Assembly: GCF_003473485.1 (NCBI RefSeq)
Contig: NC_053045.1
Span: 42,264,494-42,328,493, forward strand
DNA length: 64,000 nucleotides
Direction of reading: 5' to 3'
DNA from: Medicago truncatula
Lineage: Eukaryota > Streptophyta > Magnoliopsida > Fabales > Fabaceae
Numbering within the stretch: position 1 is the first letter of the stretch; each line of letters starts with the position of its first letter. A model generated the notes under the pieces. The model worked only from the letters and a program-made list of their open reading frames with translations, was not told the origin of the DNA and made no database searches. Below are positions 1 through 13,285 of the stretch, one piece after another. Position numbers and translations under genes: made by a program.

Positions 1-2211
1 TGGGGGCTTTTTTGTTTGTGCACGGCGCTTTGTTGCTTATAAAATTCAATGAAAAATAATATTTTTGTTGTTAGGCCTAAAGCGATGGCTTTAGTGGCCT
101 TACCCTTGGGTCGATCCTAACCACATACTTAAGGACATGCTCAGGCTTAGACATGTGAGAGGGCTCGCCTCTCTCGGCTCTATGATTCATCATGTGCTCC
201 TACTTAACGGAGACAATCATTGACATCTTATCCCCCTAGCACGGTTGGCGTGAAATACAGGTGGAAATTTAGGTTAAATTTTTATTGACAGGTTGATCAA
301 TCCAATGAAATGCTTGCAAGCATCACAACTATTTAGCTTGTTGAGAGTAAAGATATCCACTATACTACACCCCTATGTCTATAATAAGGCCAATATTACA
401 ATACTCATAATAATATATATGTCAATTATTTAATGTGGTGTAATTTTTTTTATTTACTTATGTTTTAGTAAATTTACATTTTAAATTATTTTTTACTACA
501 AGTATTGGTTCTAAACAAAACACCATGATACTAAAGAATTTGTTCATGGTACTTATAAAAAAAATGAGACAATGATAATATTTTGATAGAGAATTGGTGA
601 TCCATAAAATCAAGAATATAATTTGTGATAAAGTGGCATTATAAAATATTTTACACGATCAACAAATCACAATAATTTGTATGCGTGATTTGAAATATTT
701 ATTAATTAAAGTCGAACATGATTAATAATCTAACATTTCAGTGCAAATTAAACAAACTAAATCTTAAAATTCATTAATGTGATTATAAGGTCAAAATCAA
801 GTAGTACTTAGTTTTATTTTCTCGTCTACGTCAACCTAAATGCACGATATGGATTGTGCTGTTATGAAAAAAACACTTAGTTGAAGGAATCTATCTCCAT
901 AAATCACCCAACAACCCACAGAAACAACCGAAATAGTTGTTGAAGCCTTTCTATATTTAGAAATCTGAAGCGGGTGGAGATTCCAATAAGTCACCAATTT
1001 TCCAACACACACTAATTTATACATTCCCATCATTTTCCAAACACTCATTTTCATATTATAATCTCTTTGCCATGAATGTGAACCAAAATATATGCGGATT
1101 CATCAAATTTGTTCCTTTTTTTTTTCTTCCTATTGTATTGTTCTATTATCGAAAATACTAGTTCTCAAATTCAACCAATAAAATAAACATGTATGGTCTA
1201 TAAGACTTAACTCACTGTAATTCGGGTTCGAATTTGAAATTTCTTCTTAGTGTTTGTGAATTTTTAGATGATATTTATCACTCTATTGTGGGGTAATTCT
1301 CTTGGTTGAGTTAAATAGTTGAATGAGTTAAAATCTAAGTTTGAATTCTAATAAAAAAATAATAATAACATAACAATTAACATATTAATACAACTCTACT
1401 AACCAACTAATAATTACTAGTCTGCATGTTAAGAAATTCAGACATTTGAAATAAGTGATTAGAGGTTCAAATTTAAACACAACTAATACTTTTGAGTTAA
1501 CAAAATTATATATGTTTGATATCACGACGGATATATCAGAATCACCGTTCACCGTGACTTTACAAAAACTGCAAAAATTAAGATGTGTAACATAGTATGA
1601 TTCAAAATTTGATGATTGAATTTGTTTTCTCTTACATGATAGATCATGTCACGTGGGAAGACAAGAAAGAAAAATGTATAAATACTAAAAATTAATGAAT
1701 GAGGTAGCGGCAGTGCATTGAGGATACTCGTGTTTTGAAACCATATATACCACCATATATATATATATATATATAACATACTTGGCTTTCATTTCACTAA
1801 TGGAGTCTGTGATTTGTCACATGTTGGCCTTTTCATTTCAACAATTGTTGAATTGAAATCACATGACTCAACTAGCTCTCCACCTTGACCTTGTTAATTC
1901 AACAGACATTCAAGGTCCCGGCTTCTGTCCTGTGCAGCAGCAGACATGAACTGTGGTATTGATTGATTTCATTTCATGCCACACTAGCAATGCAGGTTTA
2001 TAATTAACTTATGCCTCTGCATGTGGGGTATACTATAGGTAGTACATGTACAATTTTACACCCCTCCATCCAATGCTGTCCTTGCCATTGCTTGAATTGA
2101 ACAAACCTACTAATACTATAGTGTATAATTGATCAATTGAATGAACTCCTGCTGTACTTTATTTTTTCTTTGGTAAAATTAATGTTTTTTTTTAAGGAAA
2201 AATTAATGTTA
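1..2211. other. Unassigned AT-rich intergenic sequence
   Basis: I find no reading frame with family resemblance and no spliced gene here. The first 260 bases are less AT-rich than what follows and may be an old repeat, but no paired termini were found. A short AT microsatellite lies near 1756-1774. Confidence 0.5.
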
Positions 2212-2396
2212 GTATCTGTCTATGAAGCACGAACATTCCTCAGATTAGGCGTGTCTCGGTGTCGGACACGTGTCGTGTCCGACACCGACACTTGTAATTA
2301 CACTACATTATCTGATTTTTCAAATTATTAGTTGTGTCGGCGTATCAGTGTCTGTATTGTGTCCGTATCTGTTATATGTGCTTCATAGGTATCTGT
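2212..2396. mobile_element. hAT-type MITE with perfect 8-bp target duplication
   Basis: The element proper is 2220-2388 (169 bp). Its ends are a perfect 11-bp inverted repeat, CTATGAAGCAC. It is flanked on both sides by the 8-bp direct repeat GTATCTGT (2212-2219 and 2389-2396). An 8-bp duplication is the hAT superfamily signature. The interior contains a strong palindrome built on GTGTCGGACAC around 2260-2288 and no coding capacity. Confidence 0.85.
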
Positions 2397-2760
2397 TGAG
2401 TTTGAAGTGTGAGTCGTTAAGTTCTGTGTCGTTTATAAACGAGTAAAATATTAAATATATAAAAGATGATGATTTATATGTCTAATATTTTAAAGTTTTT
2501 TGTAAAGATGCGACATCTTCCTCTCTTGTGGTCATAGGGCACAGCTCGTTGTTGCTCCCTTGCTCTCTCGGACTCTCTGAGAAGTGGTATCATAGCCCTG
2601 CTTGTGGTGGAGCAGGTGTTGGACCATGTTACAGGAGGTGAGAACTAACACTTCAAGGGAAAGAATGTTGAGTTTAAAGTATGTGATTAATCCTTAAAAA
2701 AAAAGTGCGAGTGATTAAGCCTTGTGTCACCTATAGTTTTTGAATATTGGTTTGTTGTTT
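2394..2760 (+). mobile_element. TRIM-like miniature LTR retroelement, degraded
   Basis: A sequence starting TGTTGAGTTT occurs at 2394 and again, diverged, at 2666. Between the copies lies TGGTATCATAGCC (2585-2597), close to the primer-binding site complementary to initiator tRNA-Met used by many plant LTR elements. A purine run (AAGGGAAAGAA) abuts the second repeat, as a polypurine tract would. The internal region is under 100 bp with no gag or pol, hence TRIM-like. The outer edges are uncertain, and the first repeat overlaps the hAT MITE's target duplication by a few bases. Confidence 0.5.
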
Positions 2761-4440
2761 TATAATAGGAACTACTCCGCTAGGAATAATTTAAAACAAA
2801 TATTCTTTTAATCATATATATTAACCAAAAATATTTTGATCATATAATATATCTCTTTCTGTATCTAATAATTAAACGTAGTAGAAAAATGGATAATGTG
2901 TTCGTCTATTCGTCACTTTATTATTCATAAAAAAGAAAACCACCATAATATCCATAAAAATCCTATTCTTCCCTCCCTTCATATCTGTCTCATAAATATA
3001 GTATTGTTTTTCTCCAAAAATTTACAAATCACTTTTAATAAATAAACATATTATCCTTGTAATACGATGCAGACGCACCATTTACATCAGGTGGCCCCAG
3101 AACCATAATTTTCCACACGTTGTTGCTTTTGGATTCTTATACTAACCCTGCCTGCGCTCAAACGAAAACGACGACCCTCCTTGTCTCTAGTTTTTGACTC
3201 TTCCCTAAACCATTAACGTGTCACTTTTTGATTTTTAAGATTATAGAGACTTTGAACTAAACATCAATTACTTTGTCAACATCAACACGTAATTACACTT
3301 TGTTTAGATTAATTATCTAATCACCACACCATGATTTTGATAGTTAATTTATATCAACCAGTGTATCATCATGAAAGGTCGTGGATATAAATTTGCTATG
3401 CAAGATATATATTTCAAAAATATTTTGTATTTTTTTATTCATGACACTGCCATATTTCATGTTTGAGAAATGATATTCGTAAACATGACTATTATAATTT
3501 TGACTGTAGTGTTTAAAAATGAGTTGTAACGTTTAGAAATTTACGTCTTAATAAAACAGATTTTATAAAACATGTTCAATAATTATGAATCAATAGCGGA
3601 AGCATACAAAATATTGAACACAAATATGAACGGATCATAGAAGTATCGTGTCCAAAATATATATGACAATTTAAGTGTAATGATAAAGTCAAACTCACAC
3701 AATACAGTGAATCAATGTTCAAATTTTGACGGCATGCAAGATGAACTAATGTCCAAATATGATTAACTCATGCATGAATCTATAAGAAAATATCAGCCGC
3801 ATTAGAAGTCTTGGTTACTTGAAATAGGATGCAAATATACACGACAACTATATACACATACATGTGTTTTACAGACAGAAGCTCCACTTCATGAGCGCGT
3901 GTTTTACACCAGACTCTAAAGGAGCGTAGGCTTAAGAAAGAACTACATGACCAAGTCATGCCACACGGTCATCACACATAAAATTCTATGTTTTTATATT
4001 TTATATTTTTGTTACATGGTATTTTTGTCAGATCTCATGTTGTAGTTGTAAGTGGATATGAAATTATGAAAATGTTGGTAAGGTAGCAATAATGAAAGTT
4101 TAAGAAATAATAATATAGCAGTGTACCAAACATAAACCGTTTTATAATGTACTAAATTCTTTTTCTTTATGTAGGTGTCCACATAGTCTTCCCATTGAAG
4201 TAAAGTTAGTTGAACATTGAGTGAGAAAGTGGCCAACCATATACCATACATCATACCCTTCTTTATTTTCTCTTTCTCTCATCATCATCATCATGAAATT
4301 ACTATAAGTCCCACAAATACAAAGAAAATTAATTATAAACTCCATAAAAAGGTGAAAGTTTGCTAGAACAAGAAAAGTAACAAACCAAAGGAATTGGATT
4401 CTAAGAGAGAGAAAGAGAGAAGTATTATCAATCAATTATG
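2761..4440. other. Intergenic sequence upstream of the IQD gene
   Basis: No gene or paired repeat recognised. The right part probably includes the promoter of the IQD gene. No TATA box could be assigned with confidence. Confidence 0.4.
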
Positions 4441-5439
4441 TGGTGCTGGAAAGAAGAAGGAGGCTAGAGAGAGAGAGAGAGAGTTTCTTCTTTTTTGGTC
4501 TGTCTTTGTAACTTTGACAGTACTTTTTGCAACTTTGGAAGCTCTGTGACAACTAACAAGGTATCTTATCTATATGATCTTAAGTGTTTGTTAATATAGT
4601 ATCTTTTGAAGATATAGCTTTTAAGGTTGTGTTATGTTTTTTTAATTATTATTATGGTTATGTTATGAATCATGTTGTGTTGGCATGGACATGTCTGAAT
4701 TATTAGTATGATTCTTATGAATTTTCATCAACTTAATTAACAATAACTGACTTTACCTCGGGATCCTTTTAATTCAATTATATCCAACCTGTCAGAAGAT
4801 TTATGTATCATAAAGTATTCTTGTTATAACTGAAAATAATTCACCTTCTCTTTCACATGTTCATAACTTGCTTTTTCTTCTCAATTTTCCTTAGTTTCTA
4901 GAGCAAAAATTCATCTTTCATTTTTCAAGTCTTCTCAGGTTTGTTTATATATTTCTTTTGTTAGAGAATTTCACTCTTATCTTAAGTTATAGTCTATAGT
5001 CTTTATGTGATGGATCCTTAGATTGGTTGTCTAAACAAGTGTCAAATTCAATTGATTAAAATTAGTAACACTTTATTGTTCTGCAAAAAGAAGGTTCTTT
5101 TCTTAAGGGTGAATGAAGACTTTTTCATTTCATGTTCATTTTTGAGTTATTTATTTATTTATTCAATTAATTTTTTACCTTCAACAGCTTGAAAATAAAA
5201 TAGAGATGCTGCCTCCTTTCCGTCGATCGTTCTGGTGAGCTTAATTCTCTCACAATTTCTTCCTTATTCTTTGTGTGTGTGTGTGTGTGTTTTAATATAT
5301 CTGGTATGTCTTGTTATTGCATAATATTGAAAAGTTAGCTGAAAAATGATTAAATTTAAAAAAAAAACACGAGCTTGCGCATTCCTTAAACCTTATTTCT
5401 TAATTTAAACTTACAGGAAGAAACAGGAATGCTACTGAG
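4440..5439 (+). other. Probable 5' UTR of the IQD gene with several introns
   Basis: Upstream of the IQD start codon there is a GA microsatellite (about 4467-4482) and a run of splice-like junctions: a donor after 4560 (AACAAG|GTATC), an acceptor near 4893, another donor after about 4938, an acceptor near 5187, a donor at about 5235 (TCTG|GTGAGC) and an acceptor just before 5416. Short leader exons interrupted by introns fit these signals. The exact leader is inferred and needs transcript data. A GT microsatellite sits at about 5271-5290, in one of the leader introns. Confidence 0.4.
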
Positions 5440-8400
5440 ATGGGAAAGAAGGGGAGTTGGTTTGCAGCAATCAAGAGGGTTTTTACACACCACTCTAAGG
5501 GGAAGGTAATTTATCCTACTGCCTTCTTACATTGTCTATTCCGAGAAATGTGAAATGCTTAATTTGTTTTTGTATCTCGTTGTGGTTCTTATAATTGGTT
5601 TTCTTATGATTAGATGCCAAAATGGTTAACCATTTAAGGACATGTAGATATAATGAGAAATCTTAATTGAATGCTAGGATTATAATTATGTGATGTGATC
5701 ACAACAGACCCGATATGAAAGGTCTCCTCTTGGCTATTATATGGTGTGTTTGTGGTGAAATTGAATTAAGAGCTTGGTAAACAGAAAATTTGATAAACTC
5801 CCTCCTGTGAAACAATATAAATTGAGTGTTGAAAACAGTAGACGAGAGTCTAAATTTTGTAACACACTGGTTTATCCCATAAGAACATGGTTTGAATCTC
5901 ACTACTGATGTGAAGATTTCATGATAGAGTAGTTTGTAAGTACCTGTTTTCTGAGCTGAGACCTTTTCCAATCACATTGAGCGTCTCGGATTCAACTCAC
6001 CTAAACTGTTATTGACAAAAAAAGTTGTAGCCAATTTCATGAGAATGGACTGTAATGGATAGACCTTTGATAATATTGAGAAAATTCTTCCTTATGAGTT
6101 ATGAACATTCCAAAGCTTCTACCATATCAAAATTCCGGTTGATTGGCATTTTAATACATATCAAGGCTCTGCATCTTAATTTTTTTTGTCAAATGTCAAT
6201 TAGTTTTGTTCATAACTGCTAAGAGATTATTTGAAATATTGCAAAAGGATTTAGGATATTGCTTTTAATTCATCCCATCATTCTTGCATCATATTTGCTT
6301 TATGCATTAGTTTTAAATTATTTTACCTCTTTTGTCTGAACTTTGTTTCTGGAAGCAACATATGCATGATGATATCATTATTTTACTATGAATCCGGTGC
6401 TTTCATAACTCTGCCTTTGAAGTTGCGTTAAGTTCTGTTACCGAATTTGAACTTGTTTCCGTTTTTCATATTGATCTATCTAAGTCTAATCATGCTTATT
6501 AACATAGCAGGATTCAGAAAACAAAAGCACAAAAGAGAAGAAGAAAGGTGTAGGAAAACTAAAGCATGGAGAGACCAATTCTTTCATCCCCCTCTTCAGA
6601 GAACCAAGCAGCATTGAGAAAATATTTGGTGACTTTGAAAGAGAACAGCAAGTACTTGCAATTAGGCCTCCCACACCTCCCGAGCGACCAAAAACGCCAC
6701 CTTTCGTCCCTCCTAGAGTTGCTTCTCCTAGGCCTCCTTCTCCTAAGCCTCCTTCTCCAAGGGATCCATCTCCAAGGGCCGCTTCTCCGCGAGTTACCTC
6801 TCCAAAAGCGGCATCTTCGCGGAATGTTCATCAACACAAGGAGGTTCGCTACAGACCAGAACCAACTTTACAGAACCAGCATGTCTCGGCGACTAAGATC
6901 CAGTCTGCTTACAGAGGTTATATGGTAAGCTTTTATATTTTATTTTGAATTTCATAAATAGAATTTAGCCTTTTTGAGGTGTTCTCCTTACAGTCATATT
7001 AGAGAATTAAAATAGAAACTATAATATAAAAAGTAAAAGTATTTAGGTTAATTTTTTATTAACTTTTAGTATATGAGAGTTTCTCATCTAAGATAAGTAC
7101 TAAGTATTTGGTTTCTAAATTAGGAAAATGCCGCTTAATCCATTAATTTTACCAGCTTTTTTATCGATCATGAAACAAAAGTATCCTAATTGTAATATGT
7201 GGTACTTGCAATATACAGGCCAGGAAGAGTTTTAGAGCTCTGAAAGGTTTGGTAAGGCTTCAAGGAGTGGTAAGAGGACAGAATGTGAAGAGGCAGACAG
7301 TTAATGCCATGAAACACATGCAGCTGTTAGTGCGAGTTCAGTCTCAGATTCAATCTCGAAGAATCCAGATGTTAGAAAACCAGGCACGATATCAAGCCGA
7401 GTTCAAGAATGAAGCTGGAAGTACCTTGGGGAAAAGTGCTTTAGGACACGGTGTAAGTTATCATACTCTTCTTTATCGTATCCATCAATTTTATATAAAG
7501 TAGCTTCTTGACATCTAATACTTCTATTCTGAAATATGTGCATGATTATATTTTCAACTGCCTTTACATAAATCAGACTAATTTATTTTTGATAATTTGG
7601 AATTTTGGTAAAGTCTGAGGCAGGTAACAATGAAGATTGGGATGATAGCTTACTGACAAAAGAGGAAGTAGAAGCGAGGTTGCAGAGGAAGGTTGAAGCA
7701 ATCATCAAAAGAGAGAGATCAATGGCATTTGCATATTCACATCAGGTACCCGCCAACACAGCGTAGAAATTTTATTTATGCCTTTCTTTTGGCTTCAATG
7801 TACTTATGATCCCCTATTTTAACTGTAACAAAATTTTAGTCCACCCATTTCTAAATATGAGATTTTTGTCTCCTTGTTTCACAAGTTTCGGGAACTTTTT
7901 CCCCGATCCAGTTTAGCTAATTTTTTTTATGATGTAGCATATTCATTAATGATGTGGAATTATATTTTATGATGCAACATTGCTAATTTAGATCACTATT
8001 TGTTGTGACTATGCTAACAGTTATGGAAGGCCACTCCAAAATCAACTCAAACGCCTGTGACAGATATGCGATCCAGCGGATTCCCGTGGTGGTGGAACTG
8101 GTTGGAAAGACAATTACCAGCATCAAATCCACCAGAAAAACAGGTTCTGAAGAATTTCCAATTCACACCACCAAGACCATATTCAGAACAAAAGACAAGT
8201 CCAAGACCTGGCTCAAGCTCTCAAAGGCCTTTTGCCTTTGATAACATGGATACACCAACTCCAAAATCAACAAGATCGACTATATTTCCATCTTCAAGAC
8301 CATCTAGAACTCCTCCATTTAGAACTCCACAAGGAAACACTTCAAGCGCGACGTCAAAATATTCAAGGCCAAGGGGAGTAGGATCCAATTCACCTTTCGA

Positions 8401-8779
8401 CGTACCGTTGAAGGACGATGATAGTCTCACAAGCTGTCCACCGTTCTCCGTTCCAAACTACATGGCTCCAACTGTTTCTGCTAAGGCCAAAGTACGTGCT
8501 AGTAGTAATCCAAGAGAAAGATTTGGCGGTGGTAGTAGTGGCTGTGCAACTCCAACAAGCACTGATTCAAAGAGGAGAGTCTCATTTCCTTTGTCACAAG
8601 GAATAGGGTCATTCAAATGGAATAAAGGGTCAATGTTCTCTAGAAATAAGGATCCTCATGGCTCTCACAGGACACCAGATAAATACCAGTCACTTGAATC
8701 TATTGGAAATGTGAGTGTGGATTCAGCTGTATCCTTGCCTGCAAGGGTTGAAAGAAAGCCTTTTACAAGATTTGTGTGA
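5440..8779 (+). CDS. IQ67-domain calmodulin-binding protein (IQD family)
   Basis: IQD proteins are plant calmodulin-binding scaffolds that associate with microtubules, the plasma membrane and the nucleus. Coding exons are 5440-5505, 6511-6924, 7219-7452, 7614-7745 and 8021-8779. All introns are phase 0 with GT/AG ends, giving 534 aa. The N-terminus (MGKKGSWFAAIKR) is the family hallmark. Residues about 23-148 are a basic, Pro/Ser-rich linker with repeated SPRP/SPKP units. The IQ67 domain starts near residue 149 with IQSAYRGYM and continues in exon 3 with ARKSF and a second IQ-like stretch (VKRQTVNAMKHMQLLVRVQ). The exon 2/3 junction splits the first IQ motif at the position conserved across the family. 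Exon 5 has a Trp-rich segment (WWWNWLERQLP), a long Ser/Pro/Thr-rich low-complexity tail and a DUF4005-like block with PNYMAPT near residue 426. The start is the first ATG after the leader acceptor and gives the conserved N-terminus. It most resembles the IQD13/IQD14-type subgroup, but the orthologue is not certain. Confidence 0.93.
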
Positions 8780-9203
8780 TTTAATTCTTTCTTTTTTAAC
8801 CATTTTTATTTTTGTCTAATGTTTTGGTGGTGTTATTGTCAGTTGTATTATGATTATGATTATGATTATGATTGAGAGTGTATTAGTGGTGATGATAGTT
8901 TGACAGAAGTATACTCCATTGTAAAACTAATAAAAAAAACATAATAGGAAATAATGGTTTGATAACTTTTGATTTGAAACTTTTGTTTTTTGAGCTTAAT
9001 GTGTTGCTATGCTATAAAATTCATTTTCATTGTACTGGAAGATAAGATTCAACTAGTATGTTACGTTTTACATATTCTTGAGAGGACGATATTCATAGAA
9101 ATGTGATGGTATATTAAGATTTTACGTGGGGGTTTATTACCCCCACCCTTTAGTTTTTTACATTCCCACACCCTTTTACAAGTCTTTCATGAATGCACTC
9201 ATA
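8780..9203 (+). other. IQD 3' UTR and downstream sequence
   Basis: After the TGA at 8777-8779 there is T-rich sequence, a short GATTAT repeat (about 8849-8873) and an AATAAA-like run near 8928, a plausible polyadenylation region. Nothing else is recognised before the Helitron end at 9204. Confidence 0.4.
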
Positions 9204-9235
9204 CTAGTGAGTGCGACGCACGGGTGGAATTACCG
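9204..9235 (-). mobile_element. Helitron 3' terminus (minus strand)
   Basis: Read on the minus strand, the sequence has a GC-rich hairpin (CCCGTGCGTCGCACTCA) followed by CTAG and a host T, the canonical Helitron 3' end. The same arrangement ends the complete Helitron at 36438. The matching 5' terminus (TC...) was not found, so the body to the right, perhaps to 10 kb or beyond, is of uncertain extent. Confidence 0.55.
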
Positions 9236-11655
9236 TCGGCCATGGACTACATGATGTCACTACGACATATGAAAAAAAAACTAAAAATATGAAAGTTGTA
9301 AATTTCTTGTATAAGTTCTTGCACCAATTATGTGATTACTAAAAAACTAAAAATATGAAAAAATGTAGTAATACATTTTATGATATTCCTTGTATTATTC
9401 TTGTTTTATTTCAAGTTATGAAATTAATTTAAGTTTTCTAATGTGTTATGTGATTACTTGTAGTGGATTGAATGAGAACGATTGTTTGAAGGCGAAGTTT
9501 CATTAATATGAAGAAAAAATTGATTGGTTTACCGATAGGCTGCATGATGATGCATACACACTATACGCACCACCGGGCACCACGACACAAAATTGCAAAC
9601 TAAAACCATGAAAGTTATAATTTTCTTGGATGAATTCTTGCACCAATTCACTTGGGATAACACATGAAATATTTTCTTAAAACTCATTTAAGTACATGAA
9701 AGAAAACTCACAAGACAGACAGCTAAATTACACAGGAACTATATTCTATGAAATACTTCCTAGTACACGACATTCGCAGTTGAAGTCATTGGGAGAAAAA
9801 AAAAAACTATATTTTTTTGGCATTTTCTTGTAAATTTGAATATCTTAAAGTCTTCTATTATATGAGATTACTACCTATCTGAGTTATAGAATCTAGAAAC
9901 TGTAATTTTCCTCAATTCATTTTAATGATTTTAGTTCAAATGTTGATGATAAAAATTTAGTTAGTTGTGATTAAATGTCATATAAAATGCATTTGATCAA
10001 TGCTATTGTTGATAAATAAACTAAATTTTACACTAATGTTTAATGAATTCTAAACAATTCCATTTCCTGATCCCTTCTCTACTAGTGCATTTTATAAATT
10101 AAATTAAGTATGATTTGTTTGAAGATTTAGTCTTATTTAGAGTTAATTTACACGCTAATAAATATGAATATCACTCATTTGCAAGTTAACATTCAAGACT
10201 ATTTGAATGGAATGCATAGAAAGCTTTGGATGAGAAGCAAAAATCAATTTGATCATGTTCACAAAAGCTTTGAAACTTTTGAAGCCAACCGCTGGAGTTT
10301 AGCCTAAACCTACTACTATTTTTTGTCACCATTAAAAAATTATAGAAAAAAGGAACAAGCCAAAATAGGGGATCTACAATTCATAGGCTGCAATAGGTTT
10401 TTTAATTGTGGTGTCTTTGCTAGTATATTTTCTTCGATCCAGAGTAGATTTAACTATTCTCAATTGTATAAGAGTTTGGATTCTACTCACGCATTTTGCA
10501 TCCATCATAAATCTAAGTTAACTTATATGTCATCTTATCAATTGTGCTATCACCAAATCAAACAAACAAATGATTAATCGGTTGATTACACGACCAAACC
10601 AATCAACTAAGCACCAAATTTCGCATGACGGTCAAAGACTCAACAATTCCAAATTATAGAATCAAACATACACTAAAGTATGCTAGTGTATAATATAATT
10701 CAAAAGGACTTTAAAACGGGTTTTGAAAACGCTTCTAGATAATCAAACCTTTAAAACCATTTTATTTGGTATATAGATTAAATCTAACCTTTTTCTTTGA
10801 CTAGTAGAAGATAAAATCAAACTTTAAAATATCAGATCCTAAAATAAAATAATAATAACTAGATAAAGCGAAAGTTTATTCTTTTCGTGTTTAGTTTTTT
10901 TTCCTTCAAAGCTGTTCAAGTTAATCCCTAAATTAATTCCACAAATCCACCTATATATATTCAAAGCTAACTATAAAGCAACTTTGGAGCCTGTGTTTTG
11001 TGTGTAATGGGCTTTATTATTTACTGACTTTTCAAGTTGTTTTGGGAAAAATCCTTGAAGTGAGTTTTATAGGGATGCATTGATTGATATGGTTGAATTT
11101 GTACGTTGGATTTGGATAATTTGCGGGTAGAATTTGTTGCAATTGTTATTGAAAATCAATTTACTGACTTGGACCTGCTACATCATCATCAAAATTGACG
11201 CGTCGATATCATTGTAATAGAGATTCACTAAAGTTATGGTGTTGTTAACAATTATATACATAAAGGATAAATGTGAAATTACCAAAAATGTAAATGATCA
11301 ATAGTACAAACATTAAATTTAAAGGACCGTCGAAATACATTTAACCTTTCTTTTATTGGAGCTTATTCATAAAAATCATGTTGAAAGCGATTTGGGTGAT
11401 TCACTTACAATTCTAGGTGATATTACCACTCATTCACCTAACCTATCTCCGCTTGTTAAAAAAAATCACCTAACCTATCTCCTACCTAGCATGGTTACCA
11501 CTAATGAGATAATGACAATGATGAAAAGAATATGGTTGATGATGGTTGATAATATGACAAATTTGAAGGTTAATTTTCTTGTTGAAACTTTAAATATCGG
11601 TGTTACTCATGAATTGGAGATATCACATTGCTTTTGAAAAAATAAAGTTGATCAT
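9236..11655. other. Unassigned AT-rich sequence, probably repeat-derived
   Basis: No gene is supported. Short open frames such as 10323-10577 have no family resemblance and biased AT-rich composition. Part may be the interior of the Helitron that ends at 9204. Confidence 0.4.
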
Positions 11656-11937
11656 TACTCCGTTTTAAAATGAGTGTCGTTTTAATTAAACAAAATTATT
11701 TTAAAATAAATGTCACTTTCAGTTTCCAATGCAATAATAATTTTTTATTTTCAATTGTACCCTTCAATTAATATTATATTGCACTACTTCCAAAGGATTA
11801 TTCTTTCTTTAATGAAAAACAAATCAATAGTTGATTAGGATAATTTGGTAAAATGGCTGACATTTGACTATTTTATTTCATTCCTTAATCTGTGTGCAAT
11901 TGGTTAAAGTGACACTCATTTTGAAACGGAGTGAGTA
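11656..11937. mobile_element. Stowaway-like MITE
   Basis: Terminal inverted repeats begin TACTCCGTTTTAAAATGAGTG at the left and end with the complementary CACTCATTTTGAAACGGAGTG at the right, with TA at both borders. About 280 bp, non-coding. The same arm family recurs at 55437-55692. Confidence 0.65.
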
Positions 11938-11998
11938 ATATGTATATGAATATGATGAGAGGAAACGACATTTATTAGGTATTTGTATAAGAGAAATG

Positions 11999-12444
11999 TT
12001 CCCTCCGATTTAAAATATATGTCGTATTTTTACAGTGTGCACTATTTATATGACTTACTTTGATCATATTGTTAACTAATATATAAATACAAATGTTAGC
12101 ATATAAGATGTTCGATTTGTTTCGATAAATATTTACAAAATATTAAATTTTTTTACTTTTGATAATTAAAGATAGGAGAATGCTCACCATTGCCCTTGGG
12201 GCATTGGATAAGGAGATAAAAATATAAATATAACATTGAAAAATAGTGAAAAGTGATAAAATTTAACTTTTTAAAAGTCAAAATATTGTTGAAACCAATG
12301 CAAACATGCTACTTTTGGCTTCCTTAACCATTGTCCCGAGGGCAATGGCTAGCAAGACCCTTAAAGATATTAATGATCAAAGTTATGTATTGGCATGTGT
12401 GAAGTGGTTGACTGCGACATGTATTTTGAATCAGGTGGAATATT
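11999..12444. mobile_element. Foldback MITE (ccctccg...gtcg family), interrupted
   Basis: The left arm near 12000 (CCCTCCGATTTAAAATATATG) pairs with a right arm ending about 12440 (CGACATGTATTTTGAATCAGG). The same family occurs at 18541-19094. Here it is split by the Mutator-type MITE at 12175-12360. Confidence 0.55.
12175..12360. mobile_element. Mutator-type MITE with perfect 9-bp target duplication (nested)
   Basis: 186 bp, bounded by the direct repeat TTAAAGATA (12166-12174 and 12361-12369). The subterminal inverted repeats contain ACCATTGCCC...GGGCAATGG. A 9-bp duplication is the Mutator-superfamily signature. Relatives of the same family lie at 30096, 36857 and 56298. It sits inside the older foldback MITE at 11999-12444. 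Confidence 0.8.
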
Positions 12445-13285
12445 ATTTATACAACTATTTTGTAACAATTTTTCTCACATACTTATGTTATGTTTTTATT
12501 TTATACCCTATTTCATCTCTCTACTACTTTGATCTTTAGGTTAATATTTATTTTTCTTTATGAGTTTATGGTTGTCTCGTAAGTTATGATATAAATAGTT
12601 GTTTAAATAACACATCATATCTCTTTGCAAAATCGTTGAACTATAAGTTAAGACTTTTTTTCATAAGTGATTTCTAAATCAAGGAAAAGTATATGAATAA
12701 AAATCTCTTCAAACTCAATTATATAATACTTACTTGCTCAAAGGTTTGGTCCAAAAACGAGAACTTAGCTAGTTATTACCACCACACGTACGTAGTTACC
12801 AGATTTTTTGCCGTTCTGCCTCAGCCAACGTAATTACTTGTGTCTTTTTCTACGTGAATTTAACTGTAAGAGTATCCCATAAGACGACATAAAACGCATA
12901 TAGACACACAACACACACAAATGTGAAAGATATACTAATAATACTATAAATCTAAGGTAATTAAGAAACAAAGAATGCACATTTTCTTTTGGAGAACACA
13001 AACATCAGCAGAGATGGTATCAAAGTGCTAAATCGAATCTCTGAGGACATATGCTTGAATGGTAAGCCAAAGAAAATGATGTAGAAGAAATCAAGAAACT
13101 ATTATAACTGGCAAAAATAGTATACGTGTTTTAGTGGAACATATACGTGTTTCTTAAACTGGGTTGGTGTGGATTTCTAAAAATCAAATTTGTTTGGTAA
13201 GAAAATATATAAAGAAGAAAAGTCCAACAATTGTTTGTAGTATACTAGGAAAATATTTAAAATTACGTTAGCAAGATTTATTTAC
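12445..13285. other. Unassigned intergenic sequence
   Basis: No gene or paired repeat recognised. A sequence close to a tRNA-Met primer-binding site (TGGTATCAAAG, near 13015) hints at a decayed LTR element, but no LTRs were identified. Confidence 0.35.

Noticed and set aside
8057..8430. Alternative frames and antisense frame overlapping the IQD last exon
   Set aside because: The Ser/Pro-rich tail of the IQD protein yields open frames on other strands and frames; only one frame joins the upstream exons in phase.
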